From Erysipelotrichaceae bacterium (GTDB lineage Bacteria > Bacillota_I > Bacilli_A > Erysipelotrichales > Erysipelotrichaceae): DNA of 64,000 bases. The notes below the pieces were generated by a model. It worked only from the letters and a program-made list of their open reading frames with translations, was not told the DNA's origin and did no database searches. The stretch spans positions 1-64,000 of the forward strand of contig JALENJ010000068.1 of NCBI GenBank assembly GCA_022767445.1, written 5' to 3'. How positions within the stretch are numbered: the first letter of the stretch is position 1; the number at the start of each line of letters is the position of its first letter. Positions 32,328 to 42,523 of the stretch are shown in pieces. Position numbers and translations under genes: made by a program.

Positions 32328-33782
32328 ATGCAGGATATGATTCATGAGGAGTGTGGTGTTTTCGGTATTTACGATAAAAACATGGTGAGTGATGTAGTAT
32401 CCGATACTTACTATGGTTTATTTGCCTTACAACATCGTGGACAAGAAAGCTGTGGTATTGCGGTCAATGACCGAGGTGTTATCACAGTACATAAGGATGT
32501 TGGTTTAGTACGTGATGTATTTGATCAACATGAATTAGATAAACTAGGTAAGGGTCAGATGGCAATTGGTCATACTAGATATTCAACATTTGGAACTGTA
32601 AATCATACCAATGCACAGCCTTTACTGGTTCGTCATATTAAAGGGCAACTAGCGATTGCACATAATGGAAATCTAACAAACGCAGCCGAGCTACGTGAGG
32701 AGTTAGAACAGAAGGGCGCGATCTTTCATACAACAAATGACTCAGAAATTATTTGTTATATTATCATCCAGGAAAGATTAAAGACATCTTCGATTGAAAA
32801 GGCAATTGAAAATACAATGAATCGCATTGAAGGTGCATATAGCCTTGTTGTGATGTCACCTGAAAAGCTAATTGCTGTAAGAGATAAAAAAGGATTCCGA
32901 CCATTAGTCATGGGGAAAGACAAGGATGGACGAATTGTATTTGCGTCTGAGACCTGTGCGTTTGCGGCTGTTGGTGTGGATTATGTTCGTGATATTGATG
33001 CGGGTGAGATTGTCGTAATCGATCATGATGGTGTAGAACATTCTATCCGTACACACTGTAAGGAGAAGCCTCATATGTGTGTATTTGAATATGTGTATTT
33101 TGCACGTAGTGATTCTATTCTCCAACATCAACCAGTACATGAAGCTAGACGTAATGCAGGTCGTATCTTAGCAAAGGAACATCCAGTAGAAGCGGATGTC
33201 GTAATTGGTGTGCCTGATTCTGGACTAGATGCGGCGCAAGGCTATGCGGAAGAATCTGGTATTCCTTATGGTATGGGCTTTATCAAGAATCGTTATATCG
33301 CACGTACGTTTATCCAACCAACACAGGGACAGCGTGAAAATGCAGTGAATATGAAGCTTCACGTGATTTCTTCTGTTGTAAAGGATAAGCGTGTCATCAT
33401 GGTAGATGATTCCATCGTGCGTGGAACGACAAGCGCTCGCATTGTAAAGTTACTTCGTGATGGAGGTGCTACAGAAGTTCATGTACGTGTATCTGCGCCA
33501 CCATTTATTTCACCATGTTACTTTGGAACAGATATTGATTCCAAACAGAACCTAATTGCATGTAAAATGAACTTAGAAGAAATATGCGAGTCTATCGGTG
33601 CAGATTCCCTAGGATATTTAAGTGTCGATGGTGTAAAGAAGATGGCAGTGGATGCGGATTGTGATTTCTGTACGGGATGTTTTACAGAGAAGTATCCTGC
33701 CCCAATTCCTAAGCATTCTGAAAAATCAAAATTTGAAATGAAAATCGAAAAGAAGGAGAATAAACATGACGAAGAGCTATAG
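32328..33782 (+). CDS. purF: Amidophosphoribosyltransferase
   Basis: EECGVFGIYDKN; GHTRYSTFG; VIGVPDSGLDAAQGYA; IMVDDSIVRGTT. Confidence 0.97.
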   Translation: MQDMIHEECGVFGIYDKNMVSDVVSDTYYGLFALQHRGQESCGIAVNDRGVITVHKDVGLVRDVFDQHELDKLGKGQMAIGHTRYSTFGTVNHTNAQPLLVRHIKGQLAIAHNGNLTNAAELREELEQKGAIFHTTNDSEIICYIIIQERLKTSSIEKAIENTMNRIEGAYSLVVMSPEKLIAVRDKKGFRPLVMGKDKDGRIVFASETCAFAAVGVDYVRDIDAGEIVVIDHDGVEHSIRTHCKEKPHMCVFEYVYFARSDSILQHQPVHEARRNAGRILAKEHPVEADVVIGVPDSGLDAAQGYAEESGIPYGMGFIKNRYIARTFIQPTQGQRENAVNMKLHVISSVVKDKRVIMVDDSIVRGTTSARIVKLLRDGGATEVHVRVSAPPFISPCYFGTDIDSKQNLIACKMNLEEICESIGADSLGYLSVDGVKKMAVDADCDFCTGCFTEKYPAPIPKHSEKSKFEMKIEKKENKHDEEL

Positions 33783-34809
33783 CGATGCTTACAAGGCGGC
33801 AGGGGTTGATGTAACTGCTGGATACAAAGCGGTAGAACTCATGAAACAACACGTATCACGTACAACAACTTCAGGTGTATATGATTCCATCGGCGGCTTC
33901 GGCGGTATGTTTATGCCAAACCTTGTCGGCATGAAAAAACCGATCCTTGTATCGGGTACGGATGGTGTAGGAACAAAACTAAAACTAGCCATGTTGTTAG
34001 ATAAACATGATACAGTCGGTATTGATTGTGTTGCGATGTGTGTGAATGATGTTGTATGCGTAGGCGCAAAACCACTCTTCTTCCTCGACTATATTGCATG
34101 TGGAAAAAACAATCCAGAGAAGATCGCAACCATCGTAAAAGGTATCGCAGATGGATGCGTAGAAACCAACTGTGCATTAATTGGTGGAGAAACTGCAGAG
34201 ATGCCAGGCTTCTATCCAGAAGATGAATACGATCTGGCAGGCTTTACTGTAGGAATTGTGGATGAAGACAACATCCTCAACAAAGAAAAAGTACAAGCAG
34301 GTGATGTTATTGTGGGTCTTGCGTCCAGTGGTGTACATTCCAACGGATTCTCCCTTGTAAGAAAAGTATTCGATATCGACAAGGAAGAAGACCTGCATGC
34401 ATATACAGAACAATTAAGCAAACCACTTGGTGAAGTACTACTTACACCAACCAAACTATATGTAAAACCAGTACTCAATGTACTGGAAAAAGTAAAAGTA
34501 AAATCCATTGCACATATCACGGGCGGAGGATTCTATGAAAACCTACCACGTGCATATGGAGAAAACCTAACTGCAGATATTACACTAGGCACATGGCCAA
34601 TCCTACCAATCTTCAACTTAATACAAGAAAAAGGAAATATCTCATCCCATGATATGTTCAATACATTCAACATGGGCATTGGCATGGCTATAATCGTATC
34701 CCAAAAAGATGCACAACAAACAATCGATATCCTAAAGGATAGTGGTATACAAGCATATCAAATCGGTAAGATGATTGAGGGCGACCATTCGGTCGTTATC
34801 CATGAATGA
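33766..34809 (+). CDS. purM: Phosphoribosylformylglycinamidine cyclo-ligase
   Basis: SGTDGVGTKLKLAM; LIGGETAEMPGFY. Confidence 0.97.
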   Translation: MTKSYSDAYKAAGVDVTAGYKAVELMKQHVSRTTTSGVYDSIGGFGGMFMPNLVGMKKPILVSGTDGVGTKLKLAMLLDKHDTVGIDCVAMCVNDVVCVGAKPLFFLDYIACGKNNPEKIATIVKGIADGCVETNCALIGGETAEMPGFYPEDEYDLAGFTVGIVDEDNILNKEKVQAGDVIVGLASSGVHSNGFSLVRKVFDIDKEEDLHAYTEQLSKPLGEVLLTPTKLYVKPVLNVLEKVKVKSIAHITGGGFYENLPRAYGENLTADITLGTWPILPIFNLIQEKGNISSHDMFNTFNMGIGMAIIVSQKDAQQTIDILKDSGIQAYQIGKMIEGDHSVVIHE

Positions 34810-35411
34810 TCAATATCGCAGTACTGGTATCAGGTGGTGGTACAAACCTACAAGCACTCATTGATGCCCAAGGTACTACTCTGCAACATGGTCGTATTGC
34901 ATTGGTGATTGCGTCAAATGAAAATGCATACGCATTACAACGTGCACAAAACGCAAATATTGATCATTGTGTAGTCTCAAGAAAATACTTCCAAGACCAA
35001 GAAGAATTCACCAATGCACTACTCAAACAACTACAAGAACACAACATCGATATGATAGTGCTTGCAGGTTATCTATCAGTCATAGATGAAAAGATCATTC
35101 ATGCATACCCAGACAGAATCATCAATATCCACCCATCCCTAATCCCATCATTCTGTGGAAAGGGATACTATGGCTTAAAAGTACACCAAGCAGCTTTAGC
35201 ATATGGTGTAAAAGTAACAGGAGCTACTATCCACTATGTCAATGAGATTATGGATGGTGGAAAAATCATCCTACAAAAAGCAGTAGAAATATTACCGGAT
35301 GATACTCCAGAAATCTTACAACAACGCGTCATGAAAGAAGCAGAGTGGATACTGTTGCCAAAGGCAACAGAAATGATAGCCAAACAAATCGAACAGGAGA
35401 AGACAAAGTGA
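34806..35411 (+). CDS. purN: Phosphoribosylglycinamide formyltransferase
   Basis: VLVSGGGTNLQALI; INIHPSLIPSFCGKGYYG; TGATIHYVNEIMDGG. Confidence 0.96.
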   Translation: MINIAVLVSGGGTNLQALIDAQGTTLQHGRIALVIASNENAYALQRAQNANIDHCVVSRKYFQDQEEFTNALLKQLQEHNIDMIVLAGYLSVIDEKIIHAYPDRIINIHPSLIPSFCGKGYYGLKVHQAALAYGVKVTGATIHYVNEIMDGGKIILQKAVEILPDDTPEILQQRVMKEAEWILLPKATEMIAKQIEQEKTK

Positions 35412-36106
35412 AAAACGTATACGAATATCTAAGTGAAAAGACATATCCAGGAAGAGGAATTGTAATCGCACGTACACCATGTGGAAGAAAGATGAGAATT
35501 GCATATTTCATTATGGGAAGAAGCGAGAATAGCCGTAATCGTATCTTTACAGAAACAGATGATGGAATCCGTACAGAAGCATATGATCCAAGTAAAGTCG
35601 AAGATCCATCCCTAATTATCTACTCACCAGCCAAGACGATTAACAATACAACAATCATCACCAACGGTGACCAAACAGATACGATTTATGAATACATGCA
35701 AGCAGGTAATTCGTTTGAAGAAGCACTACGTACAAGAACATTCGAACCAGATGGTCCAAACTATACCCCTCGCATATCCACAATCGTAAAGGATTTTGGT
35801 TATACAATGTCTATCCTAAAAACAGATAGTGGAAATCCAGACATTACACTTAGACAATTCTTTGATATCAATGATGAAAAACCAGGATACGGACATTTAA
35901 TTCATACCTACCAAGAAGATGGTAATCCATTACCTTCCTTTGAAGGAGAACCTGTTCCATTTGTATTACCAAAGGAACCATTAGAGATGTATGCGGCACA
36001 CTTATGGGATAGTCTCAATGAAGAAAATCGTATCTCACTCTATGTAAAACAAATTGAACCACTCACAAACGAAGTGAAGACAATCATTATCAACAAACAT
36101 CAATAG
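35408..36106 (+). CDS. purO: IMP cyclohydrolase, PurO-type
   Basis: PGRGIVIARTPCGRKMRIAYFIMGRSENSRNRIF; GTG start at 35408 overlapping purN stop; between purN and the AICAR transformylase. Confidence 0.8.
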   Translation: MKNVYEYLSEKTYPGRGIVIARTPCGRKMRIAYFIMGRSENSRNRIFTETDDGIRTEAYDPSKVEDPSLIIYSPAKTINNTTIITNGDQTDTIYEYMQAGNSFEEALRTRTFEPDGPNYTPRISTIVKDFGYTMSILKTDSGNPDITLRQFFDINDEKPGYGHLIHTYQEDGNPLPSFEGEPVPFVLPKEPLEMYAAHLWDSLNEENRISLYVKQIEPLTNEVKTIIINKHQ

Positions 36107-36114
36107 GAGGTCGT

Positions 36115-37290
36115 ATGGCAAAGGAAATCACACTGAAATATGGTTGTAACCCAAACCAAAAACCAGCACGTATCTATCTGGAAGAGAAAGAACTTCCAGT
36201 TACCGTACTCAATGGTAGACCTGGATATATCAACTTCTTAGACGCTCTTAACAGCTGGCAATTAGTTAAAGAACTCAAAGAGGCCACAGGTTATCCATCT
36301 GCAGCTAGCTTTAAACACGTTAGTCCAGCAGGTGCTGCAATAGGAACTCCCCTTACAGAAGTTGAAAGGAAAATCTACTTTACAGGAAATCAAGAGTTAT
36401 CCATGCTGGCATGTGCATACGCAAAAGCACGTGGTGCAGATCGTATGAGTTCCTATGGAGACTTTGCGGCTTTATCCGATATCTGCGATAAAGATACTGC
36501 ACTCCTACTCAAAAAAGAAGTATCCGATGGTGTCATCGCACCAGGATATACAGATGAAGCACTCGAAATCTTAAAAGAAAAGAAAAAAGGAAACTACGCA
36601 GTAATCCGGATTGATCCAAACTACGTACCAGATCCAATAGAAACAAAACAAGTATTCGGCATAAACTTTGAACAAGCTAGAAACAACGTTCATATCGATG
36701 AAACGTTGTTAACAAACTTTGTCACAAAAAACAAAACACTCACACAATCCGCAAAACTAGACCTATTGATTGCGATGATCACACTGAAATATACACAATC
36801 AAACTCCGTTGTATATGTCAAAAACGGGCAGGCAATCGGTGTCGGTGCAGGACAACAATCCCGTATACACTGCACAAGACTTGCAGGTAGTAAGGCAGAT
36901 AATTGGTGGTTAAGACAACATGAGAAAGTCCTAAATCTACCATTTAAAGAAAATATCAGAAGAGCAGATCGTGATAATACAATCGATATCTATATCTCTA
37001 ATGATTACGAAGATGTCTTACAAGAAGGCACTTGGCAACAATTCTTTACAACAAAACCAAGTGTATTTACACCAGAAGAAAAAAAAGCATGGATCCTGCA
37101 ACAAAGCGATGTAACCCTAGGATCTGATGCCTTCTTCCCATTTGGCGATAACATCGAAAGAGCACACAAGAGTGGTGTGAAATACGTTGTACAACCAGGT
37201 GGATCCATCCGTGATGACCATGTCATAGATACATGTAATAAGTACGACATAGTAATGATATGTAATCAAATACGTTTATTCCATCATTGA
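36115..37290 (+). CDS. Stand-alone AICAR transformylase (PurH C-terminal domain only)
   Basis: LKYGCNPNQKPARIY...ASFKHVSPAGAAIGTPL...SDAFFPFGDNIERAHKSGVKYVVQPGGSIRDDHVI; no N-terminal cyclohydrolase domain. Confidence 0.93.
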   Translation: MAKEITLKYGCNPNQKPARIYLEEKELPVTVLNGRPGYINFLDALNSWQLVKELKEATGYPSAASFKHVSPAGAAIGTPLTEVERKIYFTGNQELSMLACAYAKARGADRMSSYGDFAALSDICDKDTALLLKKEVSDGVIAPGYTDEALEILKEKKKGNYAVIRIDPNYVPDPIETKQVFGINFEQARNNVHIDETLLTNFVTKNKTLTQSAKLDLLIAMITLKYTQSNSVVYVKNGQAIGVGAGQQSRIHCTRLAGSKADNWWLRQHEKVLNLPFKENIRRADRDNTIDIYISNDYEDVLQEGTWQQFFTTKPSVFTPEEKKAWILQQSDVTLGSDAFFPFGDNIERAHKSGVKYVVQPGGSIRDDHVIDTCNKYDIVMICNQIRLFHH

Positions 37291-37301
37291 GGAGGCAATA
37301 G

Positions 37302-38576
37302 ATGAAAGTATTAGTCATAGGGTCAGGTGGTCGTGAACATGCGATCATCAAGAAGCTAAAAGAAAATAGAACAATCGATAAAATCATATGCGCTCCAGGT
37401 AATGGTGGTATCCAACAGGATGCACAGTGCTTCAATGTTGAGGCGATAGATTTAGTAAACATGGTAGAGCTAGCCAAGTGCGAAAAGGTAGACTTTTGTG
37501 TAGTAACACCAGATGATCCACTCGCAATGGGCATGGTAGATATACTGGAGATGGAAGGAATTCCATGCTTTGGGCCAAACGCAAACGCCGCAATTATCGA
37601 ATCCTCAAAAGTATTCGCAAAGAACCTCATGCAGAAATATCATATTCCAACCGCGAAATATGCCGTTTTCAATCAAGCAGATCAAGCCAAGGAATATATC
37701 CGCAAACAAAAAACCTATCCAGTCGTACTGAAAGCGGATGGACTAGCACTAGGCAAAGGTGTCCTCATTGTAGACAATGAAGAAAGCGCAATGCAAGCAA
37801 TTGACGATATGATGATCAATGAAAGCTTTGGCGATGCAGGTAAGCAGATCGTCATTGAAGAATACATGACAGGTCCAGAGGTATCCGTATTAGCCTTTTC
37901 CGATGGTAAGACTATCGTACCGATGATATCATCCATGGATCACAAACGTGCAAACGATAACGATGAAGGACTAAACACAGGAGGTATGGGCACCATCGCA
38001 CCATCCCCATACTACACAAAAGAAATCGCTGATACATGCATGCAGACAATCTACCTTCCTACAATTCAGGCAATGAATCAAGAAGGTAGAAAGTTTAAAG
38101 GCTGTCTATACTTTGGACTCATGTTAACACCTACAGGTCCAAAAGTAGTGGAATACAACTGTCGATTCGGTGACCCTGAAACACAGGTAGTATTAGCACT
38201 ACTAAAAACAGACTTATTTACAATCATGCAAGCAGTACATGATGAAACACTTGATCAACTCCAGATAGAGTGGTCAAATGATTCCGCAGCTTGTGTAATC
38301 CTTGCAAGCGGTGGCTATCCAAAGGCATACAAAAAAGGATACGAAATCCATGGTTTAAACCCACAAGGACAACTCGATGGAGCCACAATTTACCATGCAG
38401 GCACAAGCTATCAAGATGGTAAATACCTCACCAATGGAGGCAGAGTCCTTGGGGTAAGCACAGTGGCACCAACACTGACAGATGCATTGAAACTCTCCTA
38501 TCTAAAGATACAAGAGATACAGTTTGAAAACATGCATTATCGTACAGACATAGGCAGAAAGGTAGTGGACGCATGA
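37302..38576 (+). CDS. purD: Phosphoribosylamine-glycine ligase
   Basis: VLVIGSGGREHAI; VLKADGLALGKGV; YNCRFGDPETQ. Confidence 0.97.
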   Translation: MKVLVIGSGGREHAIIKKLKENRTIDKIICAPGNGGIQQDAQCFNVEAIDLVNMVELAKCEKVDFCVVTPDDPLAMGMVDILEMEGIPCFGPNANAAIIESSKVFAKNLMQKYHIPTAKYAVFNQADQAKEYIRKQKTYPVVLKADGLALGKGVLIVDNEESAMQAIDDMMINESFGDAGKQIVIEEYMTGPEVSVLAFSDGKTIVPMISSMDHKRANDNDEGLNTGGMGTIAPSPYYTKEIADTCMQTIYLPTIQAMNQEGRKFKGCLYFGLMLTPTGPKVVEYNCRFGDPETQVVLALLKTDLFTIMQAVHDETLDQLQIEWSNDSAACVILASGGYPKAYKKGYEIHGLNPQGQLDGATIYHAGTSYQDGKYLTNGGRVLGVSTVAPTLTDALKLSYLKIQEIQFENMHYRTDIGRKVVDA

Positions 38577-41500
38577 CAGTATATCGTTGTTTTGTAGAAA
38601 AGAAAGCAAATTTCGCAAGCGAAGCGAAATCCACATTAAACGACTTAAACGTAGCTGTACGTAGTCAAAAAGTGGAAGGATTAAGAATTATCAATCGCTA
38701 TGATATTGAAAATGTCGATGAAGAAGATTACATTGCCTCAAAACACACAATCTTCTCCGAGCCACAAGTCGATATCTTCTATGATGAAAGTGCACCAGAT
38801 CCAGATTACGACGAATACGTTTTAGCAGTCGAATATCTACCAGGTCAATTCGATCAACGTGCAGATTCCTGTGCACAATGTATCCAACTAAGTTCCATGA
38901 AACAAAAGCCAACGGTGAAAACCGCTAAGCTATATTACATCAAAGGAAACTTTACAGACGAAGAAAAGAAACGCATCCAAAATACACTAGTCAATCCAGT
39001 CGAGGCAAGAGTCGCAAGTCTAGATAAACCAGAGACCATCATCATGACATTTGAAAAACCAGAAGCACCAGAAGTACTCACCGGTTTTATCACACTAGAT
39101 GAACAAGGACTCAAACAATATCTAACAAAATATGGCCTAGCCATGGATCTAGCAGATATCACATGCATGCAGGAATACTTCCGTGATGAAGAAAAGCGAG
39201 ATCCAACAATCACAGAGTTACGAGTTATCGATACATACTGGTCAGACCACTGTCGACACACCACATTTCACACCATCATCGATGATGCAAAGATCGAACC
39301 AGAATACATTCAAGAAGCTTTCCATGAATACCTCAGACTTAGAAACCAAGTATATGAGGAAGGTAAAGAAAAACCAATCACACTTATGGATATTGGAACC
39401 ATCGGTAGCAAAGTACTCAAGCGTAACGGAAAACTTGAAGACTTAGACGAATCCGAAGAAATCAATGCATGCTCAGTAAAGATCAAAGTCGATGTTAACG
39501 GGAAAGACGAAGACTGGTTATTGATGTTCAAAAACGAAACACATAACCACCCTACAGAGATCGAACCATTTGGTGGGGCAGCTACATGCCTTGGTGGTGC
39601 AATACGTGATCCACTATCTGGAAGAAGCTACGTATACCAAGCAATGCGAATTACAGGCGCTGCAAATCCACTACAGGACATCGATCAAACAATGCAAGGT
39701 AAATTACCACAACGCAAGATCGTTACAACAGCAGCGGCTGGATATAGCTCCTATGGAAACCAAATTGGTCTAGCAACAGGACTTGTGAATGAAATCTATC
39801 ATCCAGGTTATGTCGCAAAACACATGGAAGTAGGTGCTGTTATCGCAGCCAGTCCTGCAAATAACGTCATCCGACTACAACCAGAACCAGGAGATGTCGT
39901 TATCTTACTGGGTGGTAGAACAGGCAGAGATGGCTGCGGAGGAGCAACAGGGTCCTCCAAATCACATCATGTTGACTCACTAGAATCCTGCGGAGCAGAG
40001 GTACAAAAAGGAAACGCTCCAGAAGAGCGTAAACTACAACGCCTATTCAGAAACCCAACAGCAGCACGCCTCATCAAACGATGCAATGACTTTGGTGCAG
40101 GAGGAGTCGCAGTCGCGATTGGCGAATTAGCAGATGGCTTAACCATCAACCTAGACTTAGTGCCTAAGAAATACGAAGGACTTGATGGAACAGAACTAGC
40201 CATCAGCGAATCCCAAGAGCGCATGGCAGTGGTTGTAAATAAAGACGATGCAGAAAGATTCCAAATACTCGCAAGTCAAGAAAACCTAGAGACAACCATC
40301 GTTGCGGAAGTAACTGCAGAAAAACGCATGATTATGAAATTCCAAGGAAATGAAATCGTGAACATCTCACGTTCATTCCTGGATACCAATGGTGCAAGCA
40401 AGCATATAGAAGTATCTATTTCATTAGAACAAAACGAAGAACAAGCTCCCGTACAAAACTTCAAACAAAGCATGGAAGAACTCGCTTCTGATATCAACAT
40501 CTGCAGTCAAAAAGGACTCGGTGAAAGATTCGATTCAACGATTGGTAGTAATACAGTACTCATGCCATTTGGTGGTAAATACCAATTAACACCAAGCCAA
40601 GTGATGGCTGCCAAAATACCAGTGCTAAACGGTACAACAGATACAGCATCTCTAATGGCATATGGCTATGATCCACAACTATCATCACAATCACCATACA
40701 AAGGAGCCATGGCAGCCATCATAGAAGCCATGTCAAAACTAGTAGCAGCAGGATGTAATCCGAAACATGCATGGATGTCATTCCAAGAATACTTTGGACA
40801 TCTAGGAGACAATACGGATAAATGGGGGAAACCATTTTCCGCATTACTCGGTGCACTCAAAGCACAAACAGAGCTAGAAATCGCGGCGATTGGCGGTAAA
40901 GACTCCATGTCAGGAACATTCGAAGATATCGACGTACCTCCAACACTGATTGCGTTTTCGGTATCAACAGCGAAAGCATCCCACATCATCAGTAATGCAT
41001 GGACAGCTAAAGACCACTATATCTACGCAATCATGCCAGAATATACATCAGATGATTTACCAGACTTTGTAAATATTAAAAATGCATTTAACAAAGTCTA
41101 TAATCTGATCAACCAAGGCATTGTCAAATCCGCCTGGGCATTACAACATGGCGGAACAGCAGAAGGTATCCTCAAGAGTGCATTAGGTAACCATATTGGT
41201 ATTCGTCTGGAAGACGATATTAACCCAACAAGACTATTCACAAAGTGCTACGGTGGTATCCTGTTGGAAACAAACCAACCAGTCGATGAATTAGAACTAC
41301 TGGGTAAGACCATCGGTGAATACCAAATACAAACCAAAGATGAAACAATTGACTTAAATGCATTACAAAAGCTATATGAAGAAAAGTTGGAACCAGTATA
41401 TCCATGTAATATTACCCAGAAAACAAAGGAAATCCAACCAGTACATAAAGACCGAATCAGACCTATGCATGCAAGTTATGTTGTTGAACATCCACATGTA

Positions 41501-42298
41501 TTAATCCCTGTATTCCCAGGCACAAACTGCGAATACGACACAGAAAATGCATTCGCAAAAGAAGGGGCAGATACAGAGATCTTCGTCATCAAGAACCTAA
41601 CACCAAAGGATATTGAGAACAGTGTAAATGAATTTGTAGAGGCTATCCAACGCAGTCAAATCATTGCACTACCAGGAGGCTTCTCAGGTGGTGATGAACC
41701 AGATGGATCAGCTAAGTTCATTGTGTCCTTCTTTAGAAATCCTAAAGTAAAAGCAGCTGTTGAAGATCTACTCAACGTTAGAGAAGGATTAATGCTTGGT
41801 ATATGTAATGGATTCCAAGCACTCATCAAACTTGGTCTAGTTCCTTATGGAAAGATACTAGACACAGATGAATTCCATCCAACTTTGACATACAATACAA
41901 TCGCAAGACACCAATCAAAGTTGGTAAGAACACGTGTAGCATGTAATCAATCTCCATGGCTCAAGTACATGAACCCAGGAGATATCCATACAGTAGCCAT
42001 CAGCCATGGAGAAGGAAGATTTGTTGCGAAAGACAAAGTAGTCCAGACACTGATAGCCAATGGACAAATCGCTACACAGTACGTAGACTTTGAAGGAAAC
42101 CCAACAAACGATATCCACTTCAATCCAAATGATTCCGACTATGCAATCGAAGGAATCACATCACCGGATGGAAGAATCCTAGGAAAGATGGGACACTCTG
42201 AAAGAAACGGAGAGAATCTCTACAAGAACATTCCAGATATCCAGGATGAACAATCTATCTTCAAAGCAGCAGTAGAGTACTTTACAAACACAATATAA
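38573..42298 (+). CDS. purL: Phosphoribosylformylglycinamidine synthase, single-chain
   Basis: 1241 aa; HNHPTEIEPFGGAATCLGGAIRD; C-terminal glutaminase PGGFSGGDEPDGSAK...GICNGFQALIKLGL. Confidence 0.96.
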   Translation: MTVYRCFVEKKANFASEAKSTLNDLNVAVRSQKVEGLRIINRYDIENVDEEDYIASKHTIFSEPQVDIFYDESAPDPDYDEYVLAVEYLPGQFDQRADSCAQCIQLSSMKQKPTVKTAKLYYIKGNFTDEEKKRIQNTLVNPVEARVASLDKPETIIMTFEKPEAPEVLTGFITLDEQGLKQYLTKYGLAMDLADITCMQEYFRDEEKRDPTITELRVIDTYWSDHCRHTTFHTIIDDAKIEPEYIQEAFHEYLRLRNQVYEEGKEKPITLMDIGTIGSKVLKRNGKLEDLDESEEINACSVKIKVDVNGKDEDWLLMFKNETHNHPTEIEPFGGAATCLGGAIRDPLSGRSYVYQAMRITGAANPLQDIDQTMQGKLPQRKIVTTAAAGYSSYGNQIGLATGLVNEIYHPGYVAKHMEVGAVIAASPANNVIRLQPEPGDVVILLGGRTGRDGCGGATGSSKSHHVDSLESCGAEVQKGNAPEERKLQRLFRNPTAARLIKRCNDFGAGGVAVAIGELADGLTINLDLVPKKYEGLDGTELAISESQERMAVVVNKDDAERFQILASQENLETTIVAEVTAEKRMIMKFQGNEIVNISRSFLDTNGASKHIEVSISLEQNEEQAPVQNFKQSMEELASDINICSQKGLGERFDSTIGSNTVLMPFGGKYQLTPSQVMAAKIPVLNGTTDTASLMAYGYDPQLSSQSPYKGAMAAIIEAMSKLVAAGCNPKHAWMSFQEYFGHLGDNTDKWGKPFSALLGALKAQTELEIAAIGGKDSMSGTFEDIDVPPTLIAFSVSTAKASHIISNAWTAKDHYIYAIMPEYTSDDLPDFVNIKNAFNKVYNLINQGIVKSAWALQHGGTAEGILKSALGNHIGIRLEDDINPTRLFTKCYGGILLETNQPVDELELLGKTIGEYQIQTKDETIDLNALQKLYEEKLEPVYPCNITQKTKEIQPVHKDRIRPMHASYVVEHPHVLIPVFPGTNCEYDTENAFAKEGADTEIFVIKNLTPKDIENSVNEFVEAIQRSQIIALPGGFSGGDEPDGSAKFIVSFFRNPKVKAAVEDLLNVREGLMLGICNGFQALIKLGLVPYGKILDTDEFHPTLTYNTIARHQSKLVRTRVACNQSPWLKYMNPGDIHTVAISHGEGRFVAKDKVVQTLIANGQIATQYVDFEGNPTNDIHFNPNDSDYAIEGITSPDGRILGKMGHSERNGENLYKNIPDIQDEQSIFKAAVEYFTNTI

Positions 42299-42332
42299 AA
42301 ATTAGGTATCCCTGGTGTGGATACCTAATTTC
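42299..42332 (+). terminator. Intrinsic terminator of pur operon
   Basis: AAATTAGGTATCC...GGATACCTAATTT. Confidence 0.75.
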
Positions 42333-42523
42333 TTGTAAATGACATAAGGCTTAATTCCATGCATTACTTGGTGTTAAGCCTTTTGATTTTAGGATAATAA
42401 CAATATGGGTTATCTAGGATAGAATCTCCGTGGTTCTTAATAGCGTATTTTGATTCATTATTTGGGTGTTTCTACTGCAGTTTAGACTTGATTTACTAGA
42501 TAGTATTGCTAATTAGCAAAATT

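Noticed and set aside
38428-41000. Many 60-109 aa minus-strand ORFs inside purL and other core genes
   Set aside because: Antisense shadow ORFs over well-conserved coding sequence, with no SD or recognisable domains.
42333-42520. Hairpin-containing spacer after purL (AAGGCTTAA...TTAAGCCTT) as a novel RNA
   Set aside because: Most likely a second terminator or decayed DNA near the AbiE island; no promoter or conserved structure supports more.
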